Shown here piece by piece: positions 47,147-57,052 of a stretch of 64,000 nucleotides of DNA. The notes under the pieces were generated by a model. That model was not told where the DNA came from. It was given only the letters and a program-made list of their open reading frames with translations, and searched no databases. The position numbers and the translations under genes are program-made. Origin of the DNA: CAIWHR01 sp963734055 (lineage in GTDB: Bacteria > Pseudomonadota > Gammaproteobacteria > Burkholderiales > Casimicrobiaceae); assembly GCA_963734055.1 (NCBI GenBank), contig CAVTFQ010000004.1, forward strand, positions 1 to 64,000, written 5' to 3'. Within the stretch, counting starts at the first letter, position 1. Each line of letters starts with the position of its first letter.

Positions 47147-48022
47147 ATGTCGCCGTCGCCGTTTCACATCGTGCACGTGGTTCCGAGCCCCAGCCTGCAC
47201 GGCCTCTACGGCTACCGGGAGGTGATCGAGACGCTCCAGTGGGGCCTGACCGCGCTCGGGCACCCGACCACGGTCGCCGAGAACGCGTTCGCGGACGGCC
47301 GCATCAACATCGTGTTCGGATTCCAGATGCTCGGCGACGCCGAGCTGGAAGCGGTGCCGCCCGACACGATCGTCTACAACTTCGAGCAGCTGGCGGGGCT
47401 CGAGACGAATGCGCTCAAGCCGGCGTACCGCATTGCCGCGCGGCGGCTCCACGTCTGGGACTACAGCGAGCACAACCTCGCGACCTGGGAGCGCCTCGAG
47501 CCGGCCCATCGGGTCGTCCACGTTCCGGTGGGTTTCGCTCCGATCCTCGCGCGGATTCCGCGCGACGTGCCGCAGGACATCGACGTCCTGTTCTACGGCG
47601 TCCCGAGCCAGCGCCGGCTGGCGCTGTTCAGCCAGCTGTGCCGGACAGGCGCGCGCTGCGTGTTCGCCTGCGGGCTGTACGGCGCGGCCCGCGACGGCCT
47701 GATCGCGAGAGCGCGGCTCGTCCTCAACGTCGATCTCAACGACGCGAGGCGCATCTTCGAGGTCGTGCGCGTCTCGTACCTGCTGGCCAATGCGAAGGCG
47801 GTCGTGGCCGCGCTGGAGCCGCACACGCTGGTCGAGCCCGACCTCCGCGACGCGGTGGCCTTTGCGCCGATCGACCGCATCACCGGCAAGTGCCTCGAGC
47901 TATTGGCCAGCGAACCCGCGCGCCGGCAGCTCGAAGCGCGCGGTGCAGAAGCGATCCGCACCCGCGACATCCGTGCGATCCTCGCGCGCGCGCTCGAAGC
48001 CACGGAGCTTCCCGAGCGGTAG
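47147..48022 (+). CDS. glycosyltransferase-like protein
   Basis: The 291-residue protein reads FHIVHVVPSPSLHGLYGYREVIETLQWGL, then TIVYNFEQLAG, VWDYSEHNLATWERL and IDVLFYGVPSQRR, and ends with a GT4/CgeB-like donor half (ARLVLNVDLNDARRIFEVVRVSYLLANAKAVV). The core resembles glycosyltransferase group 1 relatives known beside DUF5672 proteins. It starts two bases after the fusion gene and is the last gene of the rightward operon. The acceptor is unknown. Convergent genes begin 37 bases beyond. Confidence 0.7.
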   Translation: MSPSPFHIVHVVPSPSLHGLYGYREVIETLQWGLTALGHPTTVAENAFADGRINIVFGFQMLGDAELEAVPPDTIVYNFEQLAGLETNALKPAYRIAARRLHVWDYSEHNLATWERLEPAHRVVHVPVGFAPILARIPRDVPQDIDVLFYGVPSQRRLALFSQLCRTGARCVFACGLYGAARDGLIARARLVLNVDLNDARRIFEVVRVSYLLANAKAVVAALEPHTLVEPDLRDAVAFAPIDRITGKCLELLASEPARRQLEARGAEAIRTRDIRAILARALEATELPER

Positions 48023-48059
48023 GCGCCCGAGCGGAGGCGGCGCCGCGACGCGAATCGGG

Positions 48060-50181
48060 TCAGGCTTCGCGCACCAGTCGCTCGATCGCGTCGCCGAACG
48101 CGCGGACCGGAGCGGAATCACCGAAGATCCTCGCCGCGCCTTCGCGCGTGCGCTGACGCTGCCGGTCACGGAACTCGCGGTCGGTCGCGAGCTGCGCCGC
48201 GATCCGTACATAGTGGTCTTCGTCGCGAGCGACGAGATCGTCGAGCCCGGCGAGCTCGAGCATCCCGGCGCTCTGCCGGCCGCGCATGAAGCGCCCGGGC
48301 AGCGTGACGATCGGCAGGCCCGCCGCCAGCGCGTCGAGGCTCGTGTTGCCGCCCGACCAGCGCAGCGTGTCGAGCATCGCGTCGCAGCACGCGTTGATGC
48401 GCAGGTAGTCGTCGTGGCCGCACTGGGCCAGGAAGATCACGCGCTCGTCCGCCGGCAAGCCCTCGCGCGCGAGCGCCGCGGCGAGGCGGGCGCGGTACTT
48501 CGCGGTGAGCGCCGGATGCCGGCCTTCGAAGACGACGAGCCGGGCGGCCGGGACGGCGTGCAGCACGCGCGCGAACAGCGCGTCGCTTTCGGGGTGGATC
48601 TTGAACAGCGATTGGGGGCACAGGAAGAGGGGCGCGCCCTCCGGCAGGCCGTAGCGCGCCCGCGTCGCCGCGTCGGGCGGCGGCGGACGCGCGTAGTCGG
48701 TCCCGATGCCGGGCAGCGCGATCAGCCGCTCGGAGTAGTGTGCCGGCGCATCGGCAGGCTCCATCGCGGCGCAGGTGAAGTAGGCGTCGATCGTCGCATG
48801 TCCGGTCGTCACCGGATGGCCCCAACCCGCACACTGGACGGGAGCGAGACGCAGCGCCGCCAGCGCGAACGTCGGTCCGTTCATCCCGAGCTCGGGATAG
48901 ACGAGCGCGTCGAGCGCATCGGCGCGGATCGCCGCCGCCATCGCGGAGGGCAGGAGCGACGCGCCCGCGAACGTGCGCACGCGGTCCACGTGCGGCGAGA
49001 GATCCCGGAGGAACGGCGTCGCGTCGCGCCGCAGGTGGTAGACGAGGATCTCGAAGCGCGTGCGGTCGAGCCCCGCGATCCAGCTCCGGAAGTAGCGGCC
49101 GCACGTCCCGTCGGCGAAGAAGGACGACGCGAAGCCGATGCGGATCCGCGCGCCGCCCGCCGAGCGCGGCAGCGGCTGCCGCCACTGCGGCGCGACGTCG
49201 TCGACCGCCCGCGCCATCACCGCGGCGAAGCGCGCCTGCAGCTCCCGATCGTCCTCCCCCTGGTAGGCGAGCAGGAAGTTCGTCCAGCGCAGGTCGTCGA
49301 TCACGTCGGCGAACGCTCGCCCCCGGACGAGCGACGGCACCTCCGCTTCGAGCGCGGCGATGCCCTCCGCGTAGCGCGCCCGCGCGGCGCCCACGGCAGC
49401 CGCATCGACGTACACCATCGGCAGCAGGAGCCGTTCGCCGAACGCGGCCCGCAGGAGCTCGGGCGACCGCGCGCGTGCCTCGGCGTAGTTCCGCCGCGCC
49501 GCCTCGAGGTCGTCGCGCTCGGCGAGCGCGCCGGCGAGCGCGAGGAGCGTGTTGGCGTCGCCCGGCTGCGCCGCGTTCGCGCGCGTGTAGAGCTCGACCG
49601 CCTCGTCGACGTCGCCGCGCTGGCGGGCGACCGCCGCGAGCGTCCGGATCGTGCGGAGGTCGGGCTTCTGCGCGAGCGCGCGGCGGAACGCGTCGCGCGC
49701 CCCGCTCTCGTCGCCGAGATCGAGCAGGATCGCGCCCAAGGTTGCTCCAGGCGAGCGCGTAGTCGGGCTGGGCCACGACCGCGCGCCGCGCGGCGTCGGC
49801 CGCATCGTCGATACGGCCGCTGCTCCGCAGCGCGTTGGCGAGATTGTTCCACGCGCGCGCGTACCTCGGGTCGAGCTCGACGGCCGCCGACAGCGCCTGG
49901 ATCGAGCCGACGACGTCGCCCTGGTCCGCGAGCAGGATGCCAAGCGCGTTGCGCAGTCGCGCATCGCGCGGGTAGCGCTCCACCGCGTGCTCGAGATCGC
50001 GGAGGGCGCCGGCGGCGTCGCCCAGCGCTTCGCGCGCCTGCGCGCGGAGGTGCAGCGCCGCGCGGCACTCGTCGGGCGTCGCGCCCGCCGTCGCGAGCAC
50101 CGCGCTCAGGAGCGGCATCGCCTCGCCGGCGCGGCCGCCGCGCAGGAGCGCCTCCGCCTGGCCGAGCCGCGCGTCAGGCAT
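48060..50181 (-). CDS. TPR plus O-GlcNAc-transferase-like (GT41/SPINDLY) protein, one frameshift
   Basis: From the ATG at 50181, TPR units (RNALGILLADQGDVVGSIQAL, ARAWNNLANALRSSGRIDDA) run to residue 147. One extra base near 49742 then shifts the frame, and AILLDLGDESGARDAFRRAL continues the repeats. The C-terminal half is the GT41 catalytic part: RIGFASSFFADGTCGRYFRSW, VQCAGWGHPVTTGHATIDAYF, HDDYLRINACCDAMLDTLRWSGGNTSLDALAAGLPIVTLPGRFMRGRQSAGML. Repaired length is about 706. GT41 enzymes place GlcNAc or other sugars on Ser/Thr. The start overlaps the upstream stop by eight bases. Confidence 0.83.
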
Positions 50182-53100
50182 CCGCCGTCGCCTCCGCGGC
50201 GGCGAGCGCCTCGGGGGCCTTGGCCGCGAGCGCCGCGACGTAGGCGCGCTCGAGCGCGCGGGTGTGCGCCACCGTGTCGGTGAGCGGCGAGGCCGCAAGC
50301 CCGGCGCGGATCGCGGCGCGGACGTCGCGCATGAACGCGGCGTCGGTCGCGAGCCGCTCTGCGAGGTCGACGTACTCGCTGCCGCTCGAGGCGACCGTCG
50401 CGGTGACGCCCAGGTTCGCGAGAATCGAATACGACGTCCGCTCGGCATGGCGGCGGCCCTGCAGCGTGACCACGGGCACGCCCATGTCGAGCGCCTCGAG
50501 CGTACCGTTCACGCCGCCGTACGGCATCGGGTCGAGCACGAAATCGATCAACGCGTAGCGCGCCTGGTTCTCGGCGTCGTCGCGCCCCTGCGGCAGGAAC
50601 AGCACGCGATCGGTGCCGATGCCGGCCGCGGCCATGAGCCTCTCGTAGCTCGGGCGGAGCGCGGGATCGACGGGCGAGAACGCGAGCCGCGCCTGGGGGA
50701 TCCGCGCGAGCACGTCGCGCCACAGCGTGAGGCAGCGCCGCGAGAACTTGAGCGGGCTCGCGAACGCGCCGATGAGCACCGCGTCGGCCGGAATGCCGAG
50801 CGCCGCGCGCTCGAACGGATGGGTCGCGGCCGGCGCCACGTGCCGATACGGATACACGCAGCCGTCCATCGGCAGGAGCGTCTCGATCTGGAAGGTTTCG
50901 TTGCCGGGAACGTCGGCGTAGGCGTCCGTCAGCTTGTAGTCGATGGTGCGCAGGCCGACCGTGCCGGCCGAGGCCACGTGGGTGATCTGCACGCGCGCCG
51001 GCTTGTACGCGAGGATCCCCGGGCGCGCGCCCTTGGTGTGCGTCGACAGGTCGACCAGCACGTCGAGGTCGTCGGTGGCGATGTCGAGCGCAGCGTCGCG
51101 ATCGCCCTCCTGGCCGAAGACACGAAAGCGGTCGCCGAGGCCCCGGAATCGCGCGGTCCACTCGTCGTCGACGTCCGCGAGGGAATAGAAGAACAGCTCG
51201 AAGCGCTGCCGGTCGTGATGCTCGACCGCGGCCCAGGCCATCTTGCCCATCACGTGGTTGCGCAGGTCGCCGGAGAGGTAGCCGATGCGCAGGCGCCCCG
51301 GGCGGCGCTCTCGCGGCGGCGGGAGCGGATCGCCGATCGCCCGGCGCACGACGTCGTCGTACGCCTGCGCGAGGTGGAGCAGGAACGCGGGCTCGACGTC
51401 GAAGAAGTGCAGCAGGTAGAGCAGCTCCTCGAGCGCGTCCATGAGCTCCGCCTCGCTCGCCGGCGCGAACCGGTCGCGGCGCAGCCCTTGCAGATAGCGG
51501 TCGAGCCTGGCGAAGTCGCCCAGGTGCTGGCACGCGACGAGCGCCTGCACGGCGAGCGGCAGCGCGTCGGGACAGCGCGCCTCGAACCGGCGGAAGTTCT
51601 CGAGGTAGGCGTCGATCCGCCCGGACGAGAGCAGGACCTCGCCCAGGTTCCGGTAGGCGGCCACGTTACCGGGGTCGGCGGCGAGCACTTCGCGGTACGC
51701 GGTGACGGCCGCATCGGTCATCCGCTGCTCCTGGAACAAGACGCCCAGATTGAAGTGAGCCGCCTGGAATTCGGGGCGGAACAGGAGCGCGCGCTGATAG
51801 GCCCGCGCGGCGTCGGCGTAGTGCCGGCACATCTGCAGCGCGACGCCCTGGTTGTAGTGCGTTTCGCCGTCCGTCATGTCGGCCTGCAGCGCACGCGCGA
51901 AGGCGCCCGCCGCCGCTGTTCCATCGCGGCGCGCTAGGTGCGCCTGGCCGAGGACGCGCAGGAGCCTCGCGTCGGCGGCCGGAGCCGCCTCGCACAGCGC
52001 GACGGCGGCGTCGGCGTCGCCGGCCGCGACAGCCGCGTTGGCCGCCGCGAGCCGCGCTTCGACGTAGCGCGGCGCCGCCTCCAGCGCCGCCTCGAACGCC
52101 GCTCGCGCATCGGCATCGCCGTCCTCGCGGCGCGCGACGCCGTCGAGGTAGAGCGCCGGCGCGTAGCCGGGCTGCAACTCCAGGACCCGTGCGTACCCGG
52201 CGCGCGCGGCAGCGCGATCTCCCTGCTGGTGCGCGCGGATCGCGTCGGTCCACGCGGCCGCGAGGGCGGCGGCCTCGACCGCACAGTCGCCCGCTCGGTC
52301 CCGCGATTCGTGGAGCGCGGCGAGCGCGGCGACGAGTGCTGCCGCGTCGCCAAACGCGCGGTCGACGAGCGGCTCCGCATGCGGGAGCCCGAGCGACGAC
52401 AGCGTCCAGATCCGGCGCGCCGGCCGCTGCGCGAGGATCGGACCCGCCGCGCCTTCCATCCCCGCGAGATCGACGAGCACGTCGGCGTCCTGCGCGGCGA
52501 TGGCCCTGGCCGCCGCGGCGTCCGGCGGCGTGGCGAGGACGAATCCGCCCGCGTCCGGCGGCAGTGCCGATTGCGGCGCGCCGAGCACGGCGAACGTGAG
52601 CGCGAACGCGTCGCGCGGCAGTGCGTCGATCGCCGCGACCGCGCCGGTCAAGAGGCCGTCGCCCGGGACGAGCACGACCACGCGAGTGGCCGCCCCCGCG
52701 ACGCGCCGCGGCCAGCCGAGGGGGACTTCCGGCGCGAGCGAAGCTGCGCACCACGCTGCGTAGCTCCGGGCGAACTCGGCCGCGAGCTCCCGCTCGAAGC
52801 GCGCGATCGCCACGGCGGCGCGGCGCCAAGCGTCGAGATCGTCCCGCCCGACGGGGTGGTCGCGCAGCATGGCGACCAATGCGTCGCGCACCAGGGCGGC
52901 ATCGTCGCCCGACTCCGACGCGGCGTGCTCCAGCGCAAGCGCGGCCAAGAGCAGCGGCCCCTGCGCCAGGAGATCGGGCCGTCGCGCGATCCATGCGAGG
53001 AGCGAGCTTCGGGCATCGCCGCCCGGCGCGCGATCGAGCGCGAGGGCGAGCGGCGCGGCGAGTGTCGGCACCGACGCGAGCCCGGGTTCCCGCTCGAGGA

Positions 53101-53497
53101 CCTGCGCGATGGCGTCGGCGGCCGCGGGATCCGGGGCGAGGCCGACGATCGCCCGGACCAGCTCTGCCCGCGCATTGCCGGGTGCGAGCGCCAGCACGCG
53201 CTCCGCCGCGGCGCGCGCGCTGGCCGCATCGTCCGCGGCAAGCAGCGCTTCGGAGAGCGCCTGCCACGGCGCGAGGTACGCGGGTCGGAGCCGCGCCGCC
53301 TCCCGCCACGCCGAGACGGCGTCGGAGGCGAGGCCGAGCTGCCAGAGCACTTCGCCCAGCACGAACTGCGGTTCGGGAGCCGCCGGATCGGCGCGGCTCG
53401 CGCGACGGAAGCAGAGCATCGCGTCGACCGGACGTCCCTGCCATTGATGAGCCCGGCCGCGGTCGATCCATTCCGCGCATTCCGAAGCGGCGCTCAT
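50174..53497 (-). CDS. large TPR plus O-GlcNAc-transferase-like (GT41/SPINDLY) protein
   Basis: The 1107-residue protein has TPR-like helices at its N-terminus (residues 5-160), a degenerate middle (about 270-430) that resembles a second, inactive transferase-type fold (RVVVLVPGDGLLTGAVAAIDAL, DVLVDLAGMEGAAGPILA), more TPRs (about 440-660, ETHYNQGVALQMCRHYADAA) and an intact GT41 end (RIGYLSGDLRNHVMGKMAWA, VQITHVASAGTVGLRTIDYK, FVLDPMPYGGVNGTLEALDMGVPVVTLQGRRHAER). The stop and the next start overlap, and its own ATG overlaps the upstream glycosyltransferase stop. Two such genes in a row suggest substrate-specific protein glycosylation. Confidence 0.83.
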   Translation of the reverse strand: MSAASECAEWIDRGRAHQWQGRPVDAMLCFRRASRADPAAPEPQFVLGEVLWQLGLASDAVSAWREAARLRPAYLAPWQALSEALLAADDAASARAAAERVLALAPGNARAELVRAIVGLAPDPAAADAIAQVLEREPGLASVPTLAAPLALALDRAPGGDARSSLLAWIARRPDLLAQGPLLLAALALEHAASESGDDAALVRDALVAMLRDHPVGRDDLDAWRRAAVAIARFERELAAEFARSYAAWCAASLAPEVPLGWPRRVAGAATRVVVLVPGDGLLTGAVAAIDALPRDAFALTFAVLGAPQSALPPDAGGFVLATPPDAAAARAIAAQDADVLVDLAGMEGAAGPILAQRPARRIWTLSSLGLPHAEPLVDRAFGDAAALVAALAALHESRDRAGDCAVEAAALAAAWTDAIRAHQQGDRAAARAGYARVLELQPGYAPALYLDGVARREDGDADARAAFEAALEAAPRYVEARLAAANAAVAAGDADAAVALCEAAPAADARLLRVLGQAHLARRDGTAAAGAFARALQADMTDGETHYNQGVALQMCRHYADAARAYQRALLFRPEFQAAHFNLGVLFQEQRMTDAAVTAYREVLAADPGNVAAYRNLGEVLLSSGRIDAYLENFRRFEARCPDALPLAVQALVACQHLGDFARLDRYLQGLRRDRFAPASEAELMDALEELLYLLHFFDVEPAFLLHLAQAYDDVVRRAIGDPLPPPRERRPGRLRIGYLSGDLRNHVMGKMAWAAVEHHDRQRFELFFYSLADVDDEWTARFRGLGDRFRVFGQEGDRDAALDIATDDLDVLVDLSTHTKGARPGILAYKPARVQITHVASAGTVGLRTIDYKLTDAYADVPGNETFQIETLLPMDGCVYPYRHVAPAATHPFERAALGIPADAVLIGAFASPLKFSRRCLTLWRDVLARIPQARLAFSPVDPALRPSYERLMAAAGIGTDRVLFLPQGRDDAENQARYALIDFVLDPMPYGGVNGTLEALDMGVPVVTLQGRRHAERTSYSILANLGVTATVASSGSEYVDLAERLATDAAFMRDVRAAIRAGLAASPLTDTVAHTRALERAYVAALAAKAPEALAAAEATADA

Positions 53498-54864
53498 CGC
53501 GGCGACTCCGGCGCGGGCCTCGCCGCGCGTTCCTCGGCCGCGCGGATGCGCGTCCATGCGAAGGGTGTCCGCCGCGCGGGCCCATTCCCGCTCGCGGCGA
53601 TCGCCGCATCGTAGTGTGCGAGGGTGCGCTCGGCCATCGCGGCAAGCGTGGGCTGCGGCATGCGCGGCGCGCACGCCGCGGCGGCGGCAAGCTCGTCCGC
53701 GTGCTCGGGCGCAACGGCCGCGACGATGCGGGCGAGCATCCGGGCTTCGTCGCGCCACTCGTCCTCGCTCCACACCCAGCCCGCGCCGGTGCCCGCGACC
53801 CGCTCCGCCAGTGCGCCGAACGGGGGGACCATGACCGGGCAACCGGCCGCCCACGCCTCCGACAGCGTGAAGCTGAAGGTTTCGGGCCCGGCCGAGGGGT
53901 AGGCGACGAGGCGCACGCGGTAGTCGGCGAAGAGCGCCGGCAGTTCCCGCGGCTCGTAGCGGCCGTGGACCGTGAGCACCGAGTCGTCGCTTTGCCACGG
54001 TCCGTGCTCAACGTCCATGTAGCCGATCAGCACGAAGCGCACGCGTGCACCGGTGGCCCGCACGAGGTCGGCCAGACGCTCGAGGCGGCGCGCCCCCTTG
54101 TCGGGACCGACGGCGCCCAGGACGGCGACGGTCGGAACGCCGTCGTCGGGGAGCGGCAGCGCGCGCCGGTCTCCGCGCGTGGTCGCCGCCGCATCGTCGA
54201 TTCCATCTCCCGTCGCCATCGCCCACGCGCCCGGCGCGCCGTGCGGGATGACGTCGATCGGCCGATCGGGGTAGTACTTCGCGAGCGTCTCGCAGGTCCA
54301 GCGCGACGGCGCGATCAGGAACGACGCCCGGGCGAGGAGCGCGCGATGCCGGTCGCGCCACGCCACGATGTCGACCCCGGCGAACGGGGGCTGCGCGGCG
54401 AGGCAGCGGGCGCAGAACGCAGGGTCCGTCTGCGCGCCGCAGTACATCCCGTCGACGCCGAGGAAGAGGATCGTCGGGCACGCGAAGTTGAAGTCGTGAA
54501 CGGTGTAGCCGTAGGGAAGGTCGAGCGCCGCAAGGGCTTCGATGATGCCGTCGCGGCATCCCGTGATGTTGTGCAGATGGAGGACGTCGATGCGGAACGA
54601 CGCGCAGAGCGCCTCGACGAACGCGGACCACGGCTCGCCTTCCTCGCGCACGAACTCGAAGCCGCGCACGGCGCCGCCCGGGCCGTGCGCCTCGACCTGC
54701 CAGCGCGCGCCCACGGCGATCGCCAGATGGTGGCGGTAGCGGTCGCGCGACGCGTCGATCAGCGCGCGCGCGTGATGCTCGGTGCCGCCGCCGTGGCCGT
54801 GGATCACGTGCAGGACGCCCCGCGCGGGGCGCGCGGCGCCGCGGGGATCGACCGCCGGAATCAC
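53494..54864 (-). CDS. glycosyltransferase family 4 protein
   Basis: The 456-residue protein starts at the GTG overlapping the ABC ATPase stop. VLHVIHGHGGGTEHHARALIDASRD, DVLHLHNITGC, YTVHDFNFACPTILF, then a CARCLAAQPPF cysteine pair and the donor half (PTVAVLGAVGPDKGARRLERL, FTLSEAWAAGCPVMVPPFGAL) mark a GT4 enzyme. The HDFNFACP segment with the following cysteines is shared with known GT4 members of O-antigen clusters. It sits between the exporter and the GT41 genes in one operon. Confidence 0.87.
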   Translation of the reverse strand: MIPAVDPRGAARPARGVLHVIHGHGGGTEHHARALIDASRDRYRHHLAIAVGARWQVEAHGPGGAVRGFEFVREEGEPWSAFVEALCASFRIDVLHLHNITGCRDGIIEALAALDLPYGYTVHDFNFACPTILFLGVDGMYCGAQTDPAFCARCLAAQPPFAGVDIVAWRDRHRALLARASFLIAPSRWTCETLAKYYPDRPIDVIPHGAPGAWAMATGDGIDDAAATTRGDRRALPLPDDGVPTVAVLGAVGPDKGARRLERLADLVRATGARVRFVLIGYMDVEHGPWQSDDSVLTVHGRYEPRELPALFADYRVRLVAYPSAGPETFSFTLSEAWAAGCPVMVPPFGALAERVAGTGAGWVWSEDEWRDEARMLARIVAAVAPEHADELAAAAACAPRMPQPTLAAMAERTLAHYDAAIAASGNGPARRTPFAWTRIRAAEERAARPAPESPR

Positions 54865-56048
54865 TTCGCGTCCGCCGGGTCGGGGTCCCAGCGATGCTCG
54901 AGGCGAACGAGTCCCATCTCGCGCGAGTCGCCGGTGACCGTGAGCGGCCGCTCGACGTGGTCGAACAGGCGAACCCCCTCGGGATCGAGCGCGTGGGCGC
55001 GGATGAAGTACTTGCCGGGCAGGAGCGCGAGTCGCGGCAGCGTCAGCGCGAACGCGTAGCGGTCGCCCGCGATCCGGCGCGGCACGAGGCCGTCCATGTC
55101 GGTGGCGACGCCGTAGACCGGCGTGCCGTCCGCGCGCACGATGCCGATCAGCACGACCGGCGCGCGGCCGTCGGGCGAGTACACCTCGCCCGCGAGCGAG
55201 AGCGACGAGCCCTGCGCGATCGTCTCGCCGGGGGCGAGCTCGAGCGTCTGCACCGCGTAGATGCCGGCGGCGGCGGCATAGGGCGCCTCGATCGGCTGCC
55301 TGCGCTCCGCGCCCTTCTGCTCGTGGTAGGCGAGGTACGCCTGCGTCACGTCCGCCGCGGCGCCGATGCGCTCGACCCGGCCTTCGCGCAGCCACAGCGC
55401 GCGGCGGCAGAGCTTCTGCACGTGGTACATGCTGTGCGAGCAGAGCAGGAGCGTGCCCCCGTCGGCCAAGTAGCGCTCCATCCACGCGACGCACTTCTTC
55501 TGGAACGACTCGTCGCCGACCGCCAGCACTTCGTCCGTGATGAGCAGGTCGGGCGCGAGCGTCGTCGCCACCGCGAACCCGAGCCGAACGACCATCCCCG
55601 ACGAGTAATGCTTGATCGGCTCGTCGATGTGGGGGCCGATGTCGGCGAAGGCGATGATCGCCTCGCGCTTCGCGGCGATTTCCGCGGCGGGAAGTCCGAG
55701 CAGCGCGGCGGCGAGGTCGATGTTCGCCCGGCCCGTGTATTCCGGATGGAAGCCGGAGCCGAGCTCGAGCAGCGCGCCGACGCGCCCGTCGACGGCGACG
55801 CGACCGCGCGTCGGCTGGATCACGCCGGCGACGATCTTGAGCAGCGTCGACTTGCCGGCGCCGTTCTCGCCGATCACGCCCAGCGACTCGCCGCGCGCGA
55901 GCTCGAGCGTCACGCGGTCGAGGGCGCGGAACGCGTGGGCGGCCGGGCGCCCGCGCAGCAGATCGGCGACGAGCCTGAGGCGACCGCCGCGGGATGCGAC
56001 CTTCGCGTAGTCCTTGCCGACGCCGTCGAGCGTGAGCAGCGCGCTCAT
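54861..56048 (-). CDS. wzt: polysaccharide ABC transporter ATP-binding protein (Wzt type)
   Basis: The 395-residue protein has Walker A GENGAGKST (about 62-70), the ABC signature YSSGMVVRLGFA, and Walker B DLLITDEVLAVGD, as in KpsT/Wzt. After about residue 245 there is a C-terminal beta domain (LSLAGEVYSPDGRAPVVLIG, RYAFALTLPRLALLPGKYFI), the carbohydrate-binding type found in Wzt exporters that recognise the capped end of the glycan. It drives export of a lipid-linked glycan and is downstream of its permease with an eight-base gap. Confidence 0.92.
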   Translation of the reverse strand: MSALLTLDGVGKDYAKVASRGGRLRLVADLLRGRPAAHAFRALDRVTLELARGESLGVIGENGAGKSTLLKIVAGVIQPTRGRVAVDGRVGALLELGSGFHPEYTGRANIDLAAALLGLPAAEIAAKREAIIAFADIGPHIDEPIKHYSSGMVVRLGFAVATTLAPDLLITDEVLAVGDESFQKKCVAWMERYLADGGTLLLCSHSMYHVQKLCRRALWLREGRVERIGAAADVTQAYLAYHEQKGAERRQPIEAPYAAAAGIYAVQTLELAPGETIAQGSSLSLAGEVYSPDGRAPVVLIGIVRADGTPVYGVATDMDGLVPRRIAGDRYAFALTLPRLALLPGKYFIRAHALDPEGVRLFDHVERPLTVTGDSREMGLVRLEHRWDPDPADAK

Positions 56049-56056
56049 CGAGTGGC

Positions 56057-56908
56057 TCACACGAAATCTTCGAAGTGCGGCGAGAGCCGCCGGAAGACCC
56101 AGCGCCCCGCGAAGAACAGCGCGAGCGCGACGGCGAGCGCGATCGCGTCGGCGGGACGCGGCGCGATCCGGCCCTCGAGCAGCGCATCGCGGAGCCGGTC
56201 GACGAGCCAGCCGAACGGATTCGCGGCGACCCACGGCCGCACGCCGTCCGGAACGAGCGACAGCGGATACAGGATCGGCGTCAGGTACATGACGATCGTC
56301 AGGACGGGCGCGAGCACGTGCTCGACATCGCGCACGAACACCTGCAGCGCGGAGAGCGCGAGCGCGATGCCCGCGACGGCGACCGTCAGGATCGCCCAGA
56401 TCGGCAGCGCGAGGACGAGCCCCGCGAAATGCATCGGCTCGCCGAACGCGGCCAGCGCGGCCAGCACGACGAGATAGCCGGCGAGCTGCAGCGTGAACGT
56501 CGCCGCCACCGACGCGTAGACGACAAGCTCGTGGGGAAACGCGACCTTCCTGATCAGCGCGCCGTACGCGGGCACGGCGACGGTCGCGCGGACGAGCCCC
56601 TCCTGGGCCGCGAGCCACGGCCACAGCGCGACGGCGACGAACGGGAGGAAGCTCCGGCCGTCGAACGCGCCGACGCGGAACACCGACGTGAACACGAAAT
56701 GGTAGACCGCGAGCATCAGGAGCGGCTGCACGAACGCCCACAGGAGAGCGCTCGTGCTGCCGAGGTACCGCGTCAGGAGCTCGCGGCGGTAGAAGTTGAC
56801 GAAGAGCGCGCGGTTGCGGGCGTGCGCGGTGCCGTCCGCGCGAAGGTCGCGCCGCTCCGCAGCGACGTCGCGCGGCGCCGCCCGCTCGGCGGCCGACTCA
56901 CGCGCCAC
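56057..56908 (-). CDS. wzm: polysaccharide ABC transporter permease (Wzm type)
   Basis: The 283-residue protein starts at a GTG and has six membrane segments in the ABC-2 pattern: RRELLTRYLGSTSALLWAFVQPLLMLAVYHFVF, LPIWAILTVAVAGIALALSAL, VFVRDVEHVLAPVLTIVMYLTPILYP, the last being highly typical of KpsM/Wzm. Its partner ATPase follows immediately. It is the first gene of the leftward operon; about 145 bases lie between it and the PpiC gene upstream. Confidence 0.92.
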   Translation of the reverse strand: MARESAAERAAPRDVAAERRDLRADGTAHARNRALFVNFYRRELLTRYLGSTSALLWAFVQPLLMLAVYHFVFTSVFRVGAFDGRSFLPFVAVALWPWLAAQEGLVRATVAVPAYGALIRKVAFPHELVVYASVAATFTLQLAGYLVVLAALAAFGEPMHFAGLVLALPIWAILTVAVAGIALALSALQVFVRDVEHVLAPVLTIVMYLTPILYPLSLVPDGVRPWVAANPFGWLVDRLRDALLEGRIAPRPADAIALAVALALFFAGRWVFRRLSPHFEDFV

Positions 56909-57052
56909 GCCTGCGCGCGGCGGGCATCGAAACCGCCGACGTGGGCGCCGACTCCGGCCAAATGTCCCGCTGTTCGGCGACGAGTTCGACGAATCCGTTC
57001 ACGCTCGTCATTGTACGGACGTACGGAAGCCCGTGGGCGGGACGTCGCCGCT

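Noticed and set aside
45152..48022. Open frame of 956 codons on the plus strand
   Set aside because: It is a shifted reading of the DUF5672 fusion gene. It is Arg-rich, and only its last 291 residues (a real gene from 47147) make sense.
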